NCBI RefSeq assembly: GCF_011090385.1
Contig: NZ_SEWW01000005.1
Location: forward strand, 1 to 64,000
Reading direction: 5' to 3'
DNA from: Aquirufa beregesia
GTDB lineage: Bacteria; Bacteroidota; Bacteroidia; Cytophagales; Spirosomataceae
DNA: 64,000 bases
In this document: positions 35,472 through 43,699 of the stretch, piece after piece
Layout of the letters: every line of letters begins with the position of its first letter
Numbering within the stretch: position 1 is the first letter of the stretch
Position numbers and translations under genes: made by a program
Notes under the pieces: generated by a model
The model's database searches: none
What the model was told of the DNA's origin: nothing
The model's input: only the letters and a program-made list of their open reading frames with translations

Positions 35472-36359
35472 TTACTTCATTCCTCGGTAAGGAATGTTGA
35501 TGTCTAATTTTCCTGCCCAGTTTTTAGGGACTTTTTTGCCCAATTCCCAATGTATAGCATTCACAATTAAACGTTGGAACGATTCCACAGAAAAATCTTC
35601 GGGGTGTCCCATGGTGGTAAAGAAAACACGACCTTTATATGGATTTACCCAAGTCCAGGCAATCGGTTGATCCTCCGCTGATTTATCTGGGTTCACTGCT
35701 TTACCCATAATTAACCACTCGGTGCCTTTTGCTGGATAATCAGGTAACACACGGTATAGCCAAGAACGAACATGGAAGCTAGGGGTTACACCTGTTAAAA
35801 TGGGATGTTTGCTAGCTGAAGGAATAATGGTGGCATCCGTACTAGCATTGTGGCCATAGTGAGTATGCTTTGATTTTCCACCCCAACCCGGAGGCGCTCC
35901 AAATGTAGATTCAGCCCAAGCATTATAAGATTCTAACGGGTCACCTTTGGGATAATTGAAAGAGTGTGTCGTGGTACGAAAGCCCATTACAGGTTTTCCA
36001 GATTTGACATAAGCATCAATCATGGCAACTTGATCAGCAGGTAATAACCTCCAACGAAGAAAAAATACGGCTAAATCAGCTTCAGCTAATGCCTCAAGTC
36101 CTGGAATATTTTTCTCTGCATTTTGGTCAGGATAAGACTTTAAAACTTTGGTGCGAAATCCATAATTCTTTTCTAAGATTTCAGCTAATAGAGGTAAAGT
36201 GCTTTCTCCACTGTATTCATGGTCACCGGCAACAAATACAATCAGGGGTTTTTTAGCTTTTGATTTTTCTTTTACATGGGGCGTAATTCCCCACGTACTG
36301 AATGAAAACAGGCATATTTGTAGGAGTACAATCAGCCCAAGGCGACGGTTAAATTTCAT
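35472..36359 (-). CDS. ThuA-domain protein, exported
   Basis: The 295-residue protein has a signal sequence (about 1-25) and a ThuA-like glutamine-amidotransferase-fold domain. Its blocks are IVFVAGDHEYSGESTLPLLA, DLAVFFLRWR, KPVMGFRTTTHSF and VFFTTMGHPEDF, the C-terminal motif that is typical of the family. Rhizobial ThuA acts with the oxidoreductase ThuB in trehalose use through 3-keto intermediates. Here the protein is periplasmic and heads an operon with a sugar epimerase. A role in handling oxidised sugars is inference. Confidence 0.88.
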   Translation of the reverse strand: MKFNRRLGLIVLLQICLFSFSTWGITPHVKEKSKAKKPLIVFVAGDHEYSGESTLPLLAEILEKNYGFRTKVLKSYPDQNAEKNIPGLEALAEADLAVFFLRWRLLPADQVAMIDAYVKSGKPVMGFRTTTHSFNYPKGDPLESYNAWAESTFGAPPGWGGKSKHTHYGHNASTDATIIPSASKHPILTGVTPSFHVRSWLYRVLPDYPAKGTEWLIMGKAVNPDKSAEDQPIAWTWVNPYKGRVFFTTMGHPEDFSVESFQRLIVNAIHWELGKKVPKNWAGKLDINIPYRGMK

Positions 36360-36372
36360 AGTTCCAATTTAG

Positions 36373-36398
36373 TAGGTGATTATATAAAGAATCACCTA
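36373..36398 (-). promoter_or_regulatory. Leader inverted repeat upstream of the ThuA gene
   Basis: A perfect 9-bp inverted repeat, TAGGTGATT-N8-AATCACCTA, lies 14 nt upstream of the ThuA ATG and downstream of the predicted -7 box. It could be an operator or an mRNA stem-loop in the 5' untranslated region. Confidence 0.5.
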
Positions 36399-36417
36399 GA
36401 TAGGTTTGTGTATTCTT

Positions 36418-36446
36418 CAAAACTAAATGATTTTTAACAAAACAAT
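36418..36446 (-). promoter_or_regulatory. Promoter of the ThuA operon
   Basis: The minus-strand -7 box TAGTTTTG (36425 to 36418) matches TAnnTTTG. An ATTG (36446 to 36443) stands 17 nt upstream as a -33-like element. The ATG follows about 59 nt downstream of the box. Confidence 0.5.
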
Positions 36447-36478
36447 GAATACTTTAGCTAAAATTTATCAAGGATTAC

Positions 36479-37519
36479 ATGGACTTTAGTGTTTTATCAT
36501 CCATCACGTTATTACTTGTATTTTTAACCTGCACGGTGGTCATTTGGATTGCTGGGGTTAAAATTACCCGGGCTGTTGATGTCATTACTACTCATTTTAA
36601 ATTGGGAGAGGCATTTGGGGGCATGGTGTTTTTAGCTATTGTTACCAATTTGCCTGAAATAGCCATCACTTCGGTGGCAGCATACCATCGAGATTATGAC
36701 ATTGCCGTGAGTAATTTACTGGGCGGGGTAGCTATTCAAACAGTAGTTTTGGTATTGATTGATGTTTTTGGGGTTGGTCGTTCAGCTCCATTGACCTTAA
36801 AAGGACACTCGCGCATCTTAATTTTAGAAGGAGTAGCTTTAATTATGATTTTAACCTTGGTCATGATGGCCAAGCAGTTTCCATCTCAATTGGTATTTTT
36901 CAGAACTACTCCGATAGAATGGCTCATCCTTTTCATTTGGCTAGGCTCTGTCTATTCCATTTCAAGGTTAGCTAAATCAGAAGAAACAATTGTTGAGCAG
37001 CGACATACTAGTTTATCCAAATTGCGTCATCCCAAATCACCTTTTCAAGGAGGCATTCAAGCGGCTATGCTTGTTTTAGCTGTTGGTGCTGTTTTAACCT
37101 TAGTAGCAGGCTGGGCTTTGGAGTATTCAGGGGAAATTTTATCCAAACGATGGCATATTAGTGGAGTACTTTTTGGAGGGACTATTTTGGCATTAGCTAC
37201 TGCTTTGCCTGAAATATCCACAGGCATAGCTTCGGCCAAAATCAGGGATTACAATATGGCCGTGAGTGATATTTTTGGAGGTAATGCCTTTCTGCCTGTT
37301 TTGTTTTTAATGGCTTCCCTCATCAGTGGGGAAGCTGTCATCCCTACCTTGAGTAATTCGGATATGTATTTGACAGGCTTGGGAATTTTACTCACGTGCA
37401 TTTATATGGTGGGCATGGTACTTCATTCTAGGCGACAAGTGTTTCAAATGGGCATAGATTCTTTATGCGTCCTTTTGACCTACCTCTTGGGCCTGATTGG
37501 ATTGTGGGCCATTGCATAA
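36479..37519 (+). CDS. Sodium/calcium exchanger-family (CaCA) membrane protein
   Basis: The 346-residue protein has two homologous halves of five helices. Each half has an alpha-repeat: L-P-E-I-A-I-T-S-V-A-A with N-L-L-G-G near residue 58-82, and A-L-P-E-I-S-T-G-I with D-I-F-G-G-N-A near 241-265. The central hydrophilic loop is short. This is the prokaryotic cation/Ca2+ exchanger layout. The ion is not predictable. It is divergent from the ThuA operon. Confidence 0.85.
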   Translation: MDFSVLSSITLLLVFLTCTVVIWIAGVKITRAVDVITTHFKLGEAFGGMVFLAIVTNLPEIAITSVAAYHRDYDIAVSNLLGGVAIQTVVLVLIDVFGVGRSAPLTLKGHSRILILEGVALIMILTLVMMAKQFPSQLVFFRTTPIEWLILFIWLGSVYSISRLAKSEETIVEQRHTSLSKLRHPKSPFQGGIQAAMLVLAVGAVLTLVAGWALEYSGEILSKRWHISGVLFGGTILALATALPEISTGIASAKIRDYNMAVSDIFGGNAFLPVLFLMASLISGEAVIPTLSNSDMYLTGLGILLTCIYMVGMVLHSRRQVFQMGIDSLCVLLTYLLGLIGLWAIA

Positions 37520-37549
37520 AAAAAGAGGCACCTAAATGCCCCTTTTTAT
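37520..37549. terminator. Bidirectional terminator between cation exchanger and cytochrome gene
   Basis: AAAAAGAGGCA / TGCCCCTTTTT form a stem with one mismatch and a CCTAAA loop. It has A-runs and T-runs on both sides, so it can serve both converging genes. Confidence 0.7.
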
Positions 37550-37552
37550 GGT

Positions 37553-39505
37553 TTATTTGTTTCCTAATGCCTGTATCCATGTAGCGATTTTCTCTAAATC
37601 TTTTTGAGGTACATGATTCATCGGCGCCATCGGAGTGGCAAAGTCGGGCCAGTTTTGAGGCTTGGGTTCCTTAATCAAAGAGACCAATTGAGCTACACTG
37701 TATTTTCTTTTAGCAATTTCCGTATAAGCAGGCCCTACGGCTCTTTCATTGACTTTGTGACAAGCCAAACAGGTATTTTTAGTCAAAAGCGCCATAGCTT
37801 CTTTGTCAGATACGATTTGCTTAGCAGCCGTTTTCTTTGGTCCTGCTTCTTTGGTTTGATTGTCAGGGGTATTTACTTTGTCGCCTGCGTCTATCACATC
37901 TTTGGACGGCTTACGCTTAGGTGTTACTAGAGGAATAGCTGCTTTTTCCCCAGCAGGAATTTGGTTTAAGGTATAGTATCCACTGCTATGCAGTAATGGG
38001 ATGTTTTCTTGAGCTGATAACACACCATCTGGTTTAATGGCATGAACATATCCTTCACGCATACCATCAATGACCAATCGAACACGTAATCCATTTTCAC
38101 TCAATTTGGCTCCTCGTACGGCATTGTCTTTACGATTTACCATAGGGCTTCCATATACAGGATGGTATTTATAGGTATAATTAAAGACCTCATAATTGTT
38201 CACATCCTCTGCCAATTTTTTGTTGGCAGGCTGGGTAAATTCAATTTCAAAACCATCGACCATAGCGCGAATAGCTTGCATCTCAAATGGAATTTTTCCA
38301 GTGTAGACCAAGCGCTCAAGTCCATAATCTTCTGAACCAACAGAACCCCAACCACGGTTGGTTCCACCAACTAACATTTGTTGATCTTTGCCCCAAGCCA
38401 TACGTAAAACACCTGACCGGAAGCCAGAACGAAACTCAAAGCTTGCTCCTTGGTATTTGCCATTGATTTTTTCTAAAAATACACGGGCAATTTTGGACAT
38501 ACCTTGGTCTCCTACAAAAACTTGACCAGCAAAGGGGCCAAATTCACCTTTCGTTTCATCGGTAATGATTTCTGAGGTAGAAACACCCATGATGCCATGC
38601 GGCAACCAAACAGCAGGAGATTTAATACCCATGTTGGGATAAGTCTTTTTTCCTAATTCGTAAATGGTGGTCATCGCATTTTCTTTTACGTATTCGGGCT
38701 TCACAAAGGGATTGTCTTTAGGATCTACTTGAGCAAAGACCATTTCTTTTCTCATTTTAACGGGAGATTCAGGACGGTCTGCCCATTTCAGCGAAGCTGG
38801 GTGTCCTAAGAAATCTCCTTTTTCCACATGAGAAATGAAACCAGATCCCTGCCAATCTCCTTGGTTATCTCCGTAGAAAAATTCTCCATCCACCATACCG
38901 ATTCCACAAGGGGAGCGCATACCAGCAGCAAATGGTTCCATTTTTCCATCGGCAGAAATTTTCATCGTCCAGCCTCTCCAGGGAACCAATGATTTTCCAG
39001 CCCACCAATCGCTATTACCAAATCCAACATTTCCTGTAACATAAAATGAACCATCCGGTCCAATTTTTGGTCCAAAGGAATATTCGTGGTAATGACCCGA
39101 GATAGGCCAAGAGTAAATGGTTTGGTATTTATCTACTTTACCATCTCCATTTAGATCAACCAATTTGGTTAATTCACCTCGTTGGGCACAATAGAGATAA
39201 CCATCTTTATAGGCTAGACCTAATATTTCATGCAATCCACTGGCAAATTTGCGGTAGGTGGGTTTAGGGGATAAATAGTTTTCAATGATGTAAACATCTC
39301 CTCGACGAGTAGAAACGGCAACATCTCCATTGGGAAGACTAACTAAACCGCCTACTTCTAGGGTAATTCCTTCCGGAATTGCCATGCGAACTATTTTATA
39401 ATAATCATTTTCGGTGGGAGCTTTTTGAGCTAAAACCGTTTGACAACAAAGTGCCCCAATGACGATGCTGGCTTTAATGGTATATGTGAATCGTTGTATG
39501 TTCAT
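37553..39505 (-). CDS. Beta-propeller (sorbosone dehydrogenase-like) protein with C-terminal cytochrome c
   Basis: The 650-residue exported protein (signal ending QTVLAQ) has a beta-propeller of the PQQ/NHL glucose-sorbosone type (about 40-390; G-Y-L-Y-C-A-Q-R-G-E-L and LVDLNGDGKVDKY) and a central beta-sandwich (about 400-510). A charged linker (about 520-560) leads to a cytochrome c domain with C579-L-A-C-H583 and a likely axial Met in MAPMNHVP. It starts 18 nt after the DUF1080 gene and ends the five-gene operon that begins at 43439. It could take electrons from periplasmic sugar oxidation. Whether the propeller binds PQQ cannot be told. Confidence 0.85.
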   Translation of the reverse strand: MNIQRFTYTIKASIVIGALCCQTVLAQKAPTENDYYKIVRMAIPEGITLEVGGLVSLPNGDVAVSTRRGDVYIIENYLSPKPTYRKFASGLHEILGLAYKDGYLYCAQRGELTKLVDLNGDGKVDKYQTIYSWPISGHYHEYSFGPKIGPDGSFYVTGNVGFGNSDWWAGKSLVPWRGWTMKISADGKMEPFAAGMRSPCGIGMVDGEFFYGDNQGDWQGSGFISHVEKGDFLGHPASLKWADRPESPVKMRKEMVFAQVDPKDNPFVKPEYVKENAMTTIYELGKKTYPNMGIKSPAVWLPHGIMGVSTSEIITDETKGEFGPFAGQVFVGDQGMSKIARVFLEKINGKYQGASFEFRSGFRSGVLRMAWGKDQQMLVGGTNRGWGSVGSEDYGLERLVYTGKIPFEMQAIRAMVDGFEIEFTQPANKKLAEDVNNYEVFNYTYKYHPVYGSPMVNRKDNAVRGAKLSENGLRVRLVIDGMREGYVHAIKPDGVLSAQENIPLLHSSGYYTLNQIPAGEKAAIPLVTPKRKPSKDVIDAGDKVNTPDNQTKEAGPKKTAAKQIVSDKEAMALLTKNTCLACHKVNERAVGPAYTEIAKRKYSVAQLVSLIKEPKPQNWPDFATPMAPMNHVPQKDLEKIATWIQALGNK

Positions 39506-39523
39506 GACGTATATTCTGAATTT

Positions 39524-41347
39524 TTACCAAAGGATGGAATAAGTGATTTTTTCAGCAAGAGGTAGGACCAAAACCTGTCCTGTGGCTGTGGTACGAATAC
39601 TCGCCTGAGTCGCTTGAATGTAATAACTTTGTCCATCAATGGCATATAAATCATTTCCCAAGGATTGGATCGACTTAGCTGAAACTACTTTAAGAGAAGC
39701 GTCGGCACTTGGTTTTTTGATGCTTAAAGTTCTTTGAAGGTATTTGTTTTCCATTACTCGAATTTCATCTCGAACCTGAGATCCAAAAATTTCATATTCA
39801 AAAGTGGGCAATTCTTGTTCATCCACTTCATATCCTCCAATTTTGAAACCAGCAGTTTCCGACATGCTATCGCTATCTTTTTCCAAATCAGCATTTTTCA
39901 CCAACAATGGACTGGACCCCAGACTTAAAACAGGACCTCTCGGTCTAGATGAACCATCACCCCGGTTGTCCCACATCGGTGTGGTATCCAAAAAGTTGCC
40001 CTTCCAGATTTGAGCAATTGCTCCATTATCCAAATCATAGGTATAATGTAAATGAGCTGGATTACCAACATTGACGGAGTGAACAAGACGTTTACGAGCA
40101 CCATTTTGTTGAATATCTACAAATGAACGTAAAAGGCTAGGTTTAGTAGCATCCAATAAAATGATATCAGATGGGCCATTGCCTAGGATAAGTGTGGAAG
40201 AAGGGTGTTGAAAATTGACCATTCGGAAATTCGGGCCCTCAATCCCGAAACCTAACATGGGACTCATGTCGGCATCTGCTTTATAGTAGGTGATTTTTAC
40301 AGTCGAACTTCCAGTGGGTAATTCCACCTCCACATTTTTCTTTCTTCTGTTGGAATAAAGGGTATCAGATGCGATCATTTGACCGTTCACGTGCAAGGTG
40401 TAATTTCCAGCGCTGATTAGCTCCATGTTATGCTTTCCTGCTTTAGTAACGTTTAAATTAGCAGTGAAAATAGTGGCAAATTCATCATTACTTTTGCTAG
40501 CATTCCAAGCTAATTGAGTTTGGGTTCCAATCGCATTGGGCTTTTTATGGATAAAATCTTTAGGAGATTTAAATTTGCCATAAAATACTTGGTAATTAAC
40601 AGGGCTAAGGCTAGCTATTTGACCATCAAAATCTTTAATTTTCAAGTTTTTAAAGGCTACAGCACCATGGTCTCCTTGAATCATGATAGGGCCACGTGCC
40701 ACTTCTTTTTCAGAAATGGGGCCACCCGTGGGTCCACTTAATTCCACATTTTCATGTAATATGAAACCGTTTAATTTGATGAAAAGTACTTTGGCCGAAC
40801 TGATTTTATTTCCTTGTGCATCAAATTTGGGAGCTTGAAAAGAGATTTCCATGTGTTGCCATAATCCGGGAGCTAGACAGGCATTTACCCGAGGGGCATG
40901 ACCTTCATATAAATATTCTTGAGGGATGAATTTTCTTCTTTTGTATATACCTCCACAGTCACCTGTACTTGGGTTTTGAACACCCCAGCTGTCCATTAAT
41001 TGAACTTCATAGCGACCTTGTAAATAAAAGCCTGAGTTTGAGTGACTGGCCATCATGAAGTCAAACTCCACATCCATATCACCATATTCTTTGCCAGAAA
41101 TTAAATTAGCTCTGTTTTGAGGTTCTGGTAGATTAACCAAAATACCTTGTCCTGGCTGAGTGGACATGAATTCTTTTTTATTCAAATCAGCAGATACTTG
41201 GCCTGCAACTTGCCAATTGTTTTTACCATTAGCTTTCCAAAAGCCTAGATTTTGGAAAGATACGGGCTCTTTTTGGGCAAATAATCCAACATGGATGAAT
41301 AAGCAGCCTAATCCCAAGAGCCTGGAAAAAAATGTTTTTTGTTTCAT
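39524..41347 (-). CDS. DUF1080 (3-keto-disaccharide hydrolase-like) protein, exported
   Basis: The 607-residue protein has a signal sequence ending HVGLFAQ, followed by a DUF1080 jelly-roll (about 25-240). Its typical blocks are NSGFYLQGRYEVQLMDSWG and GDCGGIYKRR, with GPIMIQGDHGAVAFKNLKI near the end. A PA14-like beta-sandwich (about 285-375, AGKHNMELISAGNYTLHVNG) and a C-terminal domain follow. DUF1080 proteins cleave 3-keto-glycosides by an elimination or hydrolysis route distinct from classical glycosidases. It lies 50 nt after the cupin gene and 18 nt before the cytochrome gene. This is one of the strongest clues for a keto-sugar pathway here. Confidence 0.88.
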   Translation of the reverse strand: MKQKTFFSRLLGLGCLFIHVGLFAQKEPVSFQNLGFWKANGKNNWQVAGQVSADLNKKEFMSTQPGQGILVNLPEPQNRANLISGKEYGDMDVEFDFMMASHSNSGFYLQGRYEVQLMDSWGVQNPSTGDCGGIYKRRKFIPQEYLYEGHAPRVNACLAPGLWQHMEISFQAPKFDAQGNKISSAKVLFIKLNGFILHENVELSGPTGGPISEKEVARGPIMIQGDHGAVAFKNLKIKDFDGQIASLSPVNYQVFYGKFKSPKDFIHKKPNAIGTQTQLAWNASKSNDEFATIFTANLNVTKAGKHNMELISAGNYTLHVNGQMIASDTLYSNRRKKNVEVELPTGSSTVKITYYKADADMSPMLGFGIEGPNFRMVNFQHPSSTLILGNGPSDIILLDATKPSLLRSFVDIQQNGARKRLVHSVNVGNPAHLHYTYDLDNGAIAQIWKGNFLDTTPMWDNRGDGSSRPRGPVLSLGSSPLLVKNADLEKDSDSMSETAGFKIGGYEVDEQELPTFEYEIFGSQVRDEIRVMENKYLQRTLSIKKPSADASLKVVSAKSIQSLGNDLYAIDGQSYYIQATQASIRTTATGQVLVLPLAEKITYSILW

Positions 41348-41397
41348 TTAGTTTTTGCTAAAAAATAGAATGTTAAAGGTAGGTAATTTGAAAGATT

Positions 41398-41724
41398 TCA
41401 TAAAAAATCCTCTCGGACAGGATTAAAGACATCGATAAGCTCTCCGTCTTCCAGGCAGACTACACCATGGATTTCTTGACTTGGCACAAAATAGACATCT
41501 CCGGCTTGAAGTATTTTTTTAACACCAGATATGCTGACTTCAAATTTTCCTTTGGAAACATAGGATGCTTGCGTATGTGGATGATGATGTAAAGTACCAA
41601 TAGCGCCTTGAGCAAAATTGACTTTGACCAGCATCATTTGATCATTATGAGCCATAATTTTTCGCTGAATTCCTGGTTCGATGTCTGTCCAAGAAATATC
41701 TTGATCTTGAATTAGAGATTGCAT
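41398..41724 (-). CDS. Small cupin-domain protein
   Basis: The 108-residue cytoplasmic protein is a single cupin: G-x-L-H-H-H-P-H-T-Q-A-S-Y-V motif 1 (about 37-50) with E in KGKFEVS, and motif 2 G-D-V-Y-F-V-P-x-x-x-x-H-G (about 75-87). The metal-binding histidines are present. Similar proteins (KdgF-like) act on uronate or keto-sugar intermediates, or sense small molecules. It lies 27 nt from the esterase gene and 50 nt from DUF1080 in the same operon. Confidence 0.85.
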   Translation of the reverse strand: MQSLIQDQDISWTDIEPGIQRKIMAHNDQMMLVKVNFAQGAIGTLHHHPHTQASYVSKGKFEVSISGVKKILQAGDVYFVPSQEIHGVVCLEDGELIDVFNPVREDFL

Positions 41725-41751
41725 AAATTAAGTAATAAAGTGGAAACGTTT

Positions 41752-42513
41752 TTAGGGTAATTGTTGCATAGCGAAAGCATACCTTTTGCCTAATTCAGTT
41801 GCTGACTGACTGTCGAAATGGATGTTATCACTTTTGGCATTCAAATCTTGGGCAGAGATTAAAGCGGTATGTTTAGCGGGAGCATTCAGTGAGCTTAGAA
41901 TTTGGTTGAAATCTTTATAGTTTTGATTGAAATAGCCTAATTCACCAATCACAAATGGCAAGTTCGCTTGTTTGGTTATGGTTCGAATTTGAGCTATTAA
42001 GGCATTTAATTTGTCTATATAGCCTACTCGTTTACTTGTTTCAGAGTCGCTTTCTCCCTGGTGCCAAAGTATCCCTTTGATGACACCCTGTTGTTGCGCT
42101 GCCAAAATTCTTTGAATAGCCTCATCTAAAGGATGTGTTTTAGTGGCTTCATCATAGCCATTTACCACCCAAGAATTGATGGAGGAACCTCCCACGGCAC
42201 AGGGGACTAATCCAATTTTTACAGCAGAGGACTGCTTTGCCATTTCTATGCCAAAACTAAGTCCGGGACCTACACCTACTAAGGCTGGTTTATCAAAATG
42301 CATGGGATGTTTGGCCGTAACAAATTGATTTTGGGCAGTAAACATCCATACTTTTTCATGTTGTTGTGACGTATAAGGTTCAATCATTTCGCCGCGTCCG
42401 GCCATATTGGATTGACCCAGTAAGATGTAAATGTGGAAATTGGGGTCAGGACTAGATTGACTCCAGAGTGGGGAAAATATCAAGTTGAGTAATAAAAAGA
42501 AATAGTATTTCAT
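41752..42513 (-). CDS. Sialate O-acetylesterase/SGNH-like carbohydrate esterase, exported
   Basis: The 253-residue protein has a signal sequence ending SPLWSQ. The SASA-family catalytic blocks are I-L-L-G-Q-S-N-M-A-G-R-G (nucleophile Ser in GQSN), G-I-L-W-H-Q-G-E-S-D-S and a C-terminal D-N-I-H-F-D (Asp/His pair). It probably removes acetyl groups from a polysaccharide, as do other PUL esterases. It starts 2 nt after the symporter gene. Confidence 0.88.
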   Translation of the reverse strand: MKYYFFLLLNLIFSPLWSQSSPDPNFHIYILLGQSNMAGRGEMIEPYTSQQHEKVWMFTAQNQFVTAKHPMHFDKPALVGVGPGLSFGIEMAKQSSAVKIGLVPCAVGGSSINSWVVNGYDEATKTHPLDEAIQRILAAQQQGVIKGILWHQGESDSETSKRVGYIDKLNALIAQIRTITKQANLPFVIGELGYFNQNYKDFNQILSSLNAPAKHTALISAQDLNAKSDNIHFDSQSATELGKRYAFAMQQLP

Positions 42514-42515
42514 GA

Positions 42516-43439
42516 TTATTTATTTTTCCAATAGTTGGCTAAAGTGGATCCATTGATGTTCATTAAAGGGCCAAAAATGGCAGCAGGTAAACCCAGCGTG
42601 GCAACTTTCCCCATGGCCATAGCTAAACCAGAGGCTAGTCCTGCATTTTGTAAACCTACTTCTATAGCAATAGTTCGACAGTCTTTTTCAGGTAAGCCTG
42701 TGGCGCGACCTCCCCAATAACCCAAAATGAAACCAATGATATTATGAAGGAAACAAGCTAAAACTAAAAGAGGACCTACGGAAATTAATGAATTACGACC
42801 GTTTGCGGTAATGATAACGATGATAAAAGCTATGCTTAGCATGGAAATAAGAGGTAATTGTTTTTGAAACCAAGGCCATCTTTGTCCTATCAGTTTGTTA
42901 TATATGACACCCAAAACGATAGGTATTAAGATGAGCTTGGATATTTCCCAAACCATATCCCAGAAATGTATTTCGATTAATTGACCTGCTAAGGTCTTCA
43001 TGAGGAAGGGTGTAAGAATAGGAGCGAGAAAAGTAGCTATGGATGTTAAGGTCAATGAAAGAGCTACATTCGCTTTGGCTAAATAGGACATCACATTGGA
43101 GGCTAATCCACAAGGCATACAACCCACTAAGATGATTCCAGCGGCTATTTCAGTAGGGAAGTCAAATACTTTGGTTAAGCCCCAACCGACCAGAGGCATG
43201 ATGCTAAATTGAAAGAAGACGCCAAGAAATACGGCTTTGGGAGATTTTAATATTTCTTGAAAATCATGCACTCCCATGGTGGAACCCATCCCAAACATGA
43301 TGAGTTGCAAGAGTGGAATGATGAAAATTTTAAATTGGATTCCTCCAGCGCCAAGAAACGGGTTAGGGTAAATTAAAGTAATGATGACAGCTATGATGAT
43401 CCAAAAGGAAAATGATATGCTGGTTAATAATTTTTTCAT
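42516..43439 (-). CDS. Bile acid:sodium symporter family permease 2
   Basis: I place the start at 43439 (MKKLLTSISFSFWIIIAVII), which begins the first membrane helix and lies 21 nt after a TATATTTG -7 box. The open frame continues to 43514 but there it translates the hairpin repeat and is unlikely to be coding. The protein is about 308 residues with about ten helices. It has BASS-family blocks C-M-P-C-G-L-A-S-N-V-M-S-Y-L-A and E-V-G-L-Q-N-A-G-L-A. It leads the operon symporter-esterase-cupin-DUF1080-cytochrome, so it may import the small product of that pathway. Confidence 0.85.
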   Translation of the reverse strand: MKKLLTSISFSFWIIIAVIITLIYPNPFLGAGGIQFKIFIIPLLQLIMFGMGSTMGVHDFQEILKSPKAVFLGVFFQFSIMPLVGWGLTKVFDFPTEIAAGIILVGCMPCGLASNVMSYLAKANVALSLTLTSIATFLAPILTPFLMKTLAGQLIEIHFWDMVWEISKLILIPIVLGVIYNKLIGQRWPWFQKQLPLISMLSIAFIIVIITANGRNSLISVGPLLVLACFLHNIIGFILGYWGGRATGLPEKDCRTIAIEVGLQNAGLASGLAMAMGKVATLGLPAAIFGPLMNINGSTLANYWKNK

Positions 43440-43459
43440 AGTAGGTGTAATTACCTTGG

Positions 43460-43467
43460 CAAATATA
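43460..43467 (-). promoter_or_regulatory. -7 box of the symporter-esterase-cupin-DUF1080 operon
   Basis: TATATTTG on the minus strand (43467 to 43460) matches TAnnTTTG exactly, with a T-rich -33-like TTTTA 17 nt upstream. It lies 21 nt before the ATG at 43439 and supports that start choice. Confidence 0.55.
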
Positions 43468-43503
43468 CGATTTCCTAGAATGAATAAAAGGGGCTTTTTC
43501 CCC

Positions 43504-43536
43504 AACGCTGTCAAGGTTTAGAACCTTGACAGCGTT
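43504..43536. repeat. 33-nt palindromic hairpin repeat, copy A
   Basis: Left arm AACGCTGTCAAGGTT, loop TAG, right arm AACCTTGACAGCGTT: a perfect 15-bp stem. It lies between two divergent promoters (symporter operon and GH20). The same arms recur at 45330-45362, and with a compensated base pair at 58812-58844. Confidence 0.9.
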
Positions 43537-43643
43537 AGAACGATTGGGCATTTAATTTTATTTTAAGGGATTATCACCTTATCAATTTCCTGATATTTTT
43601 ATGAGATTAATTTTCATGCAAAATCCTAAAAATGGACCAAAGA

Positions 43644-43674
43644 CTTTTCATTTTAAAATGAAAAGCTATCTTTG
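43644..43674 (+). promoter_or_regulatory. GH20 promoter with a 22-bp palindromic operator candidate
   Basis: The -7 box TATCTTTG (43667-43674) matches TAnnTTTG. Immediately upstream is a perfect 22-bp palindrome (43644-43665) made of arms CTTTTCATTTT and AAAATGAAAAG, filling the -33/-7 spacer. The GH20 ATG at 43700 follows after 25 nt. Confidence 0.65.
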
Positions 43675-43699
43675 CTTCCTTCCAACCAACCTATTCAAT

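Noticed and set aside
43440-43514. Longer N-terminus of symporter 2 starting at 43514
   Set aside because: The extra 25 codons translate the hairpin repeat and a promoter -7 box; the ATG at 43439 begins the first membrane helix directly.
43601-43699. Longer N-terminus of the GH20 enzyme starting at 43601
   Set aside because: It includes the promoter and the 22-bp palindrome; a normal signal peptide begins at 43700.
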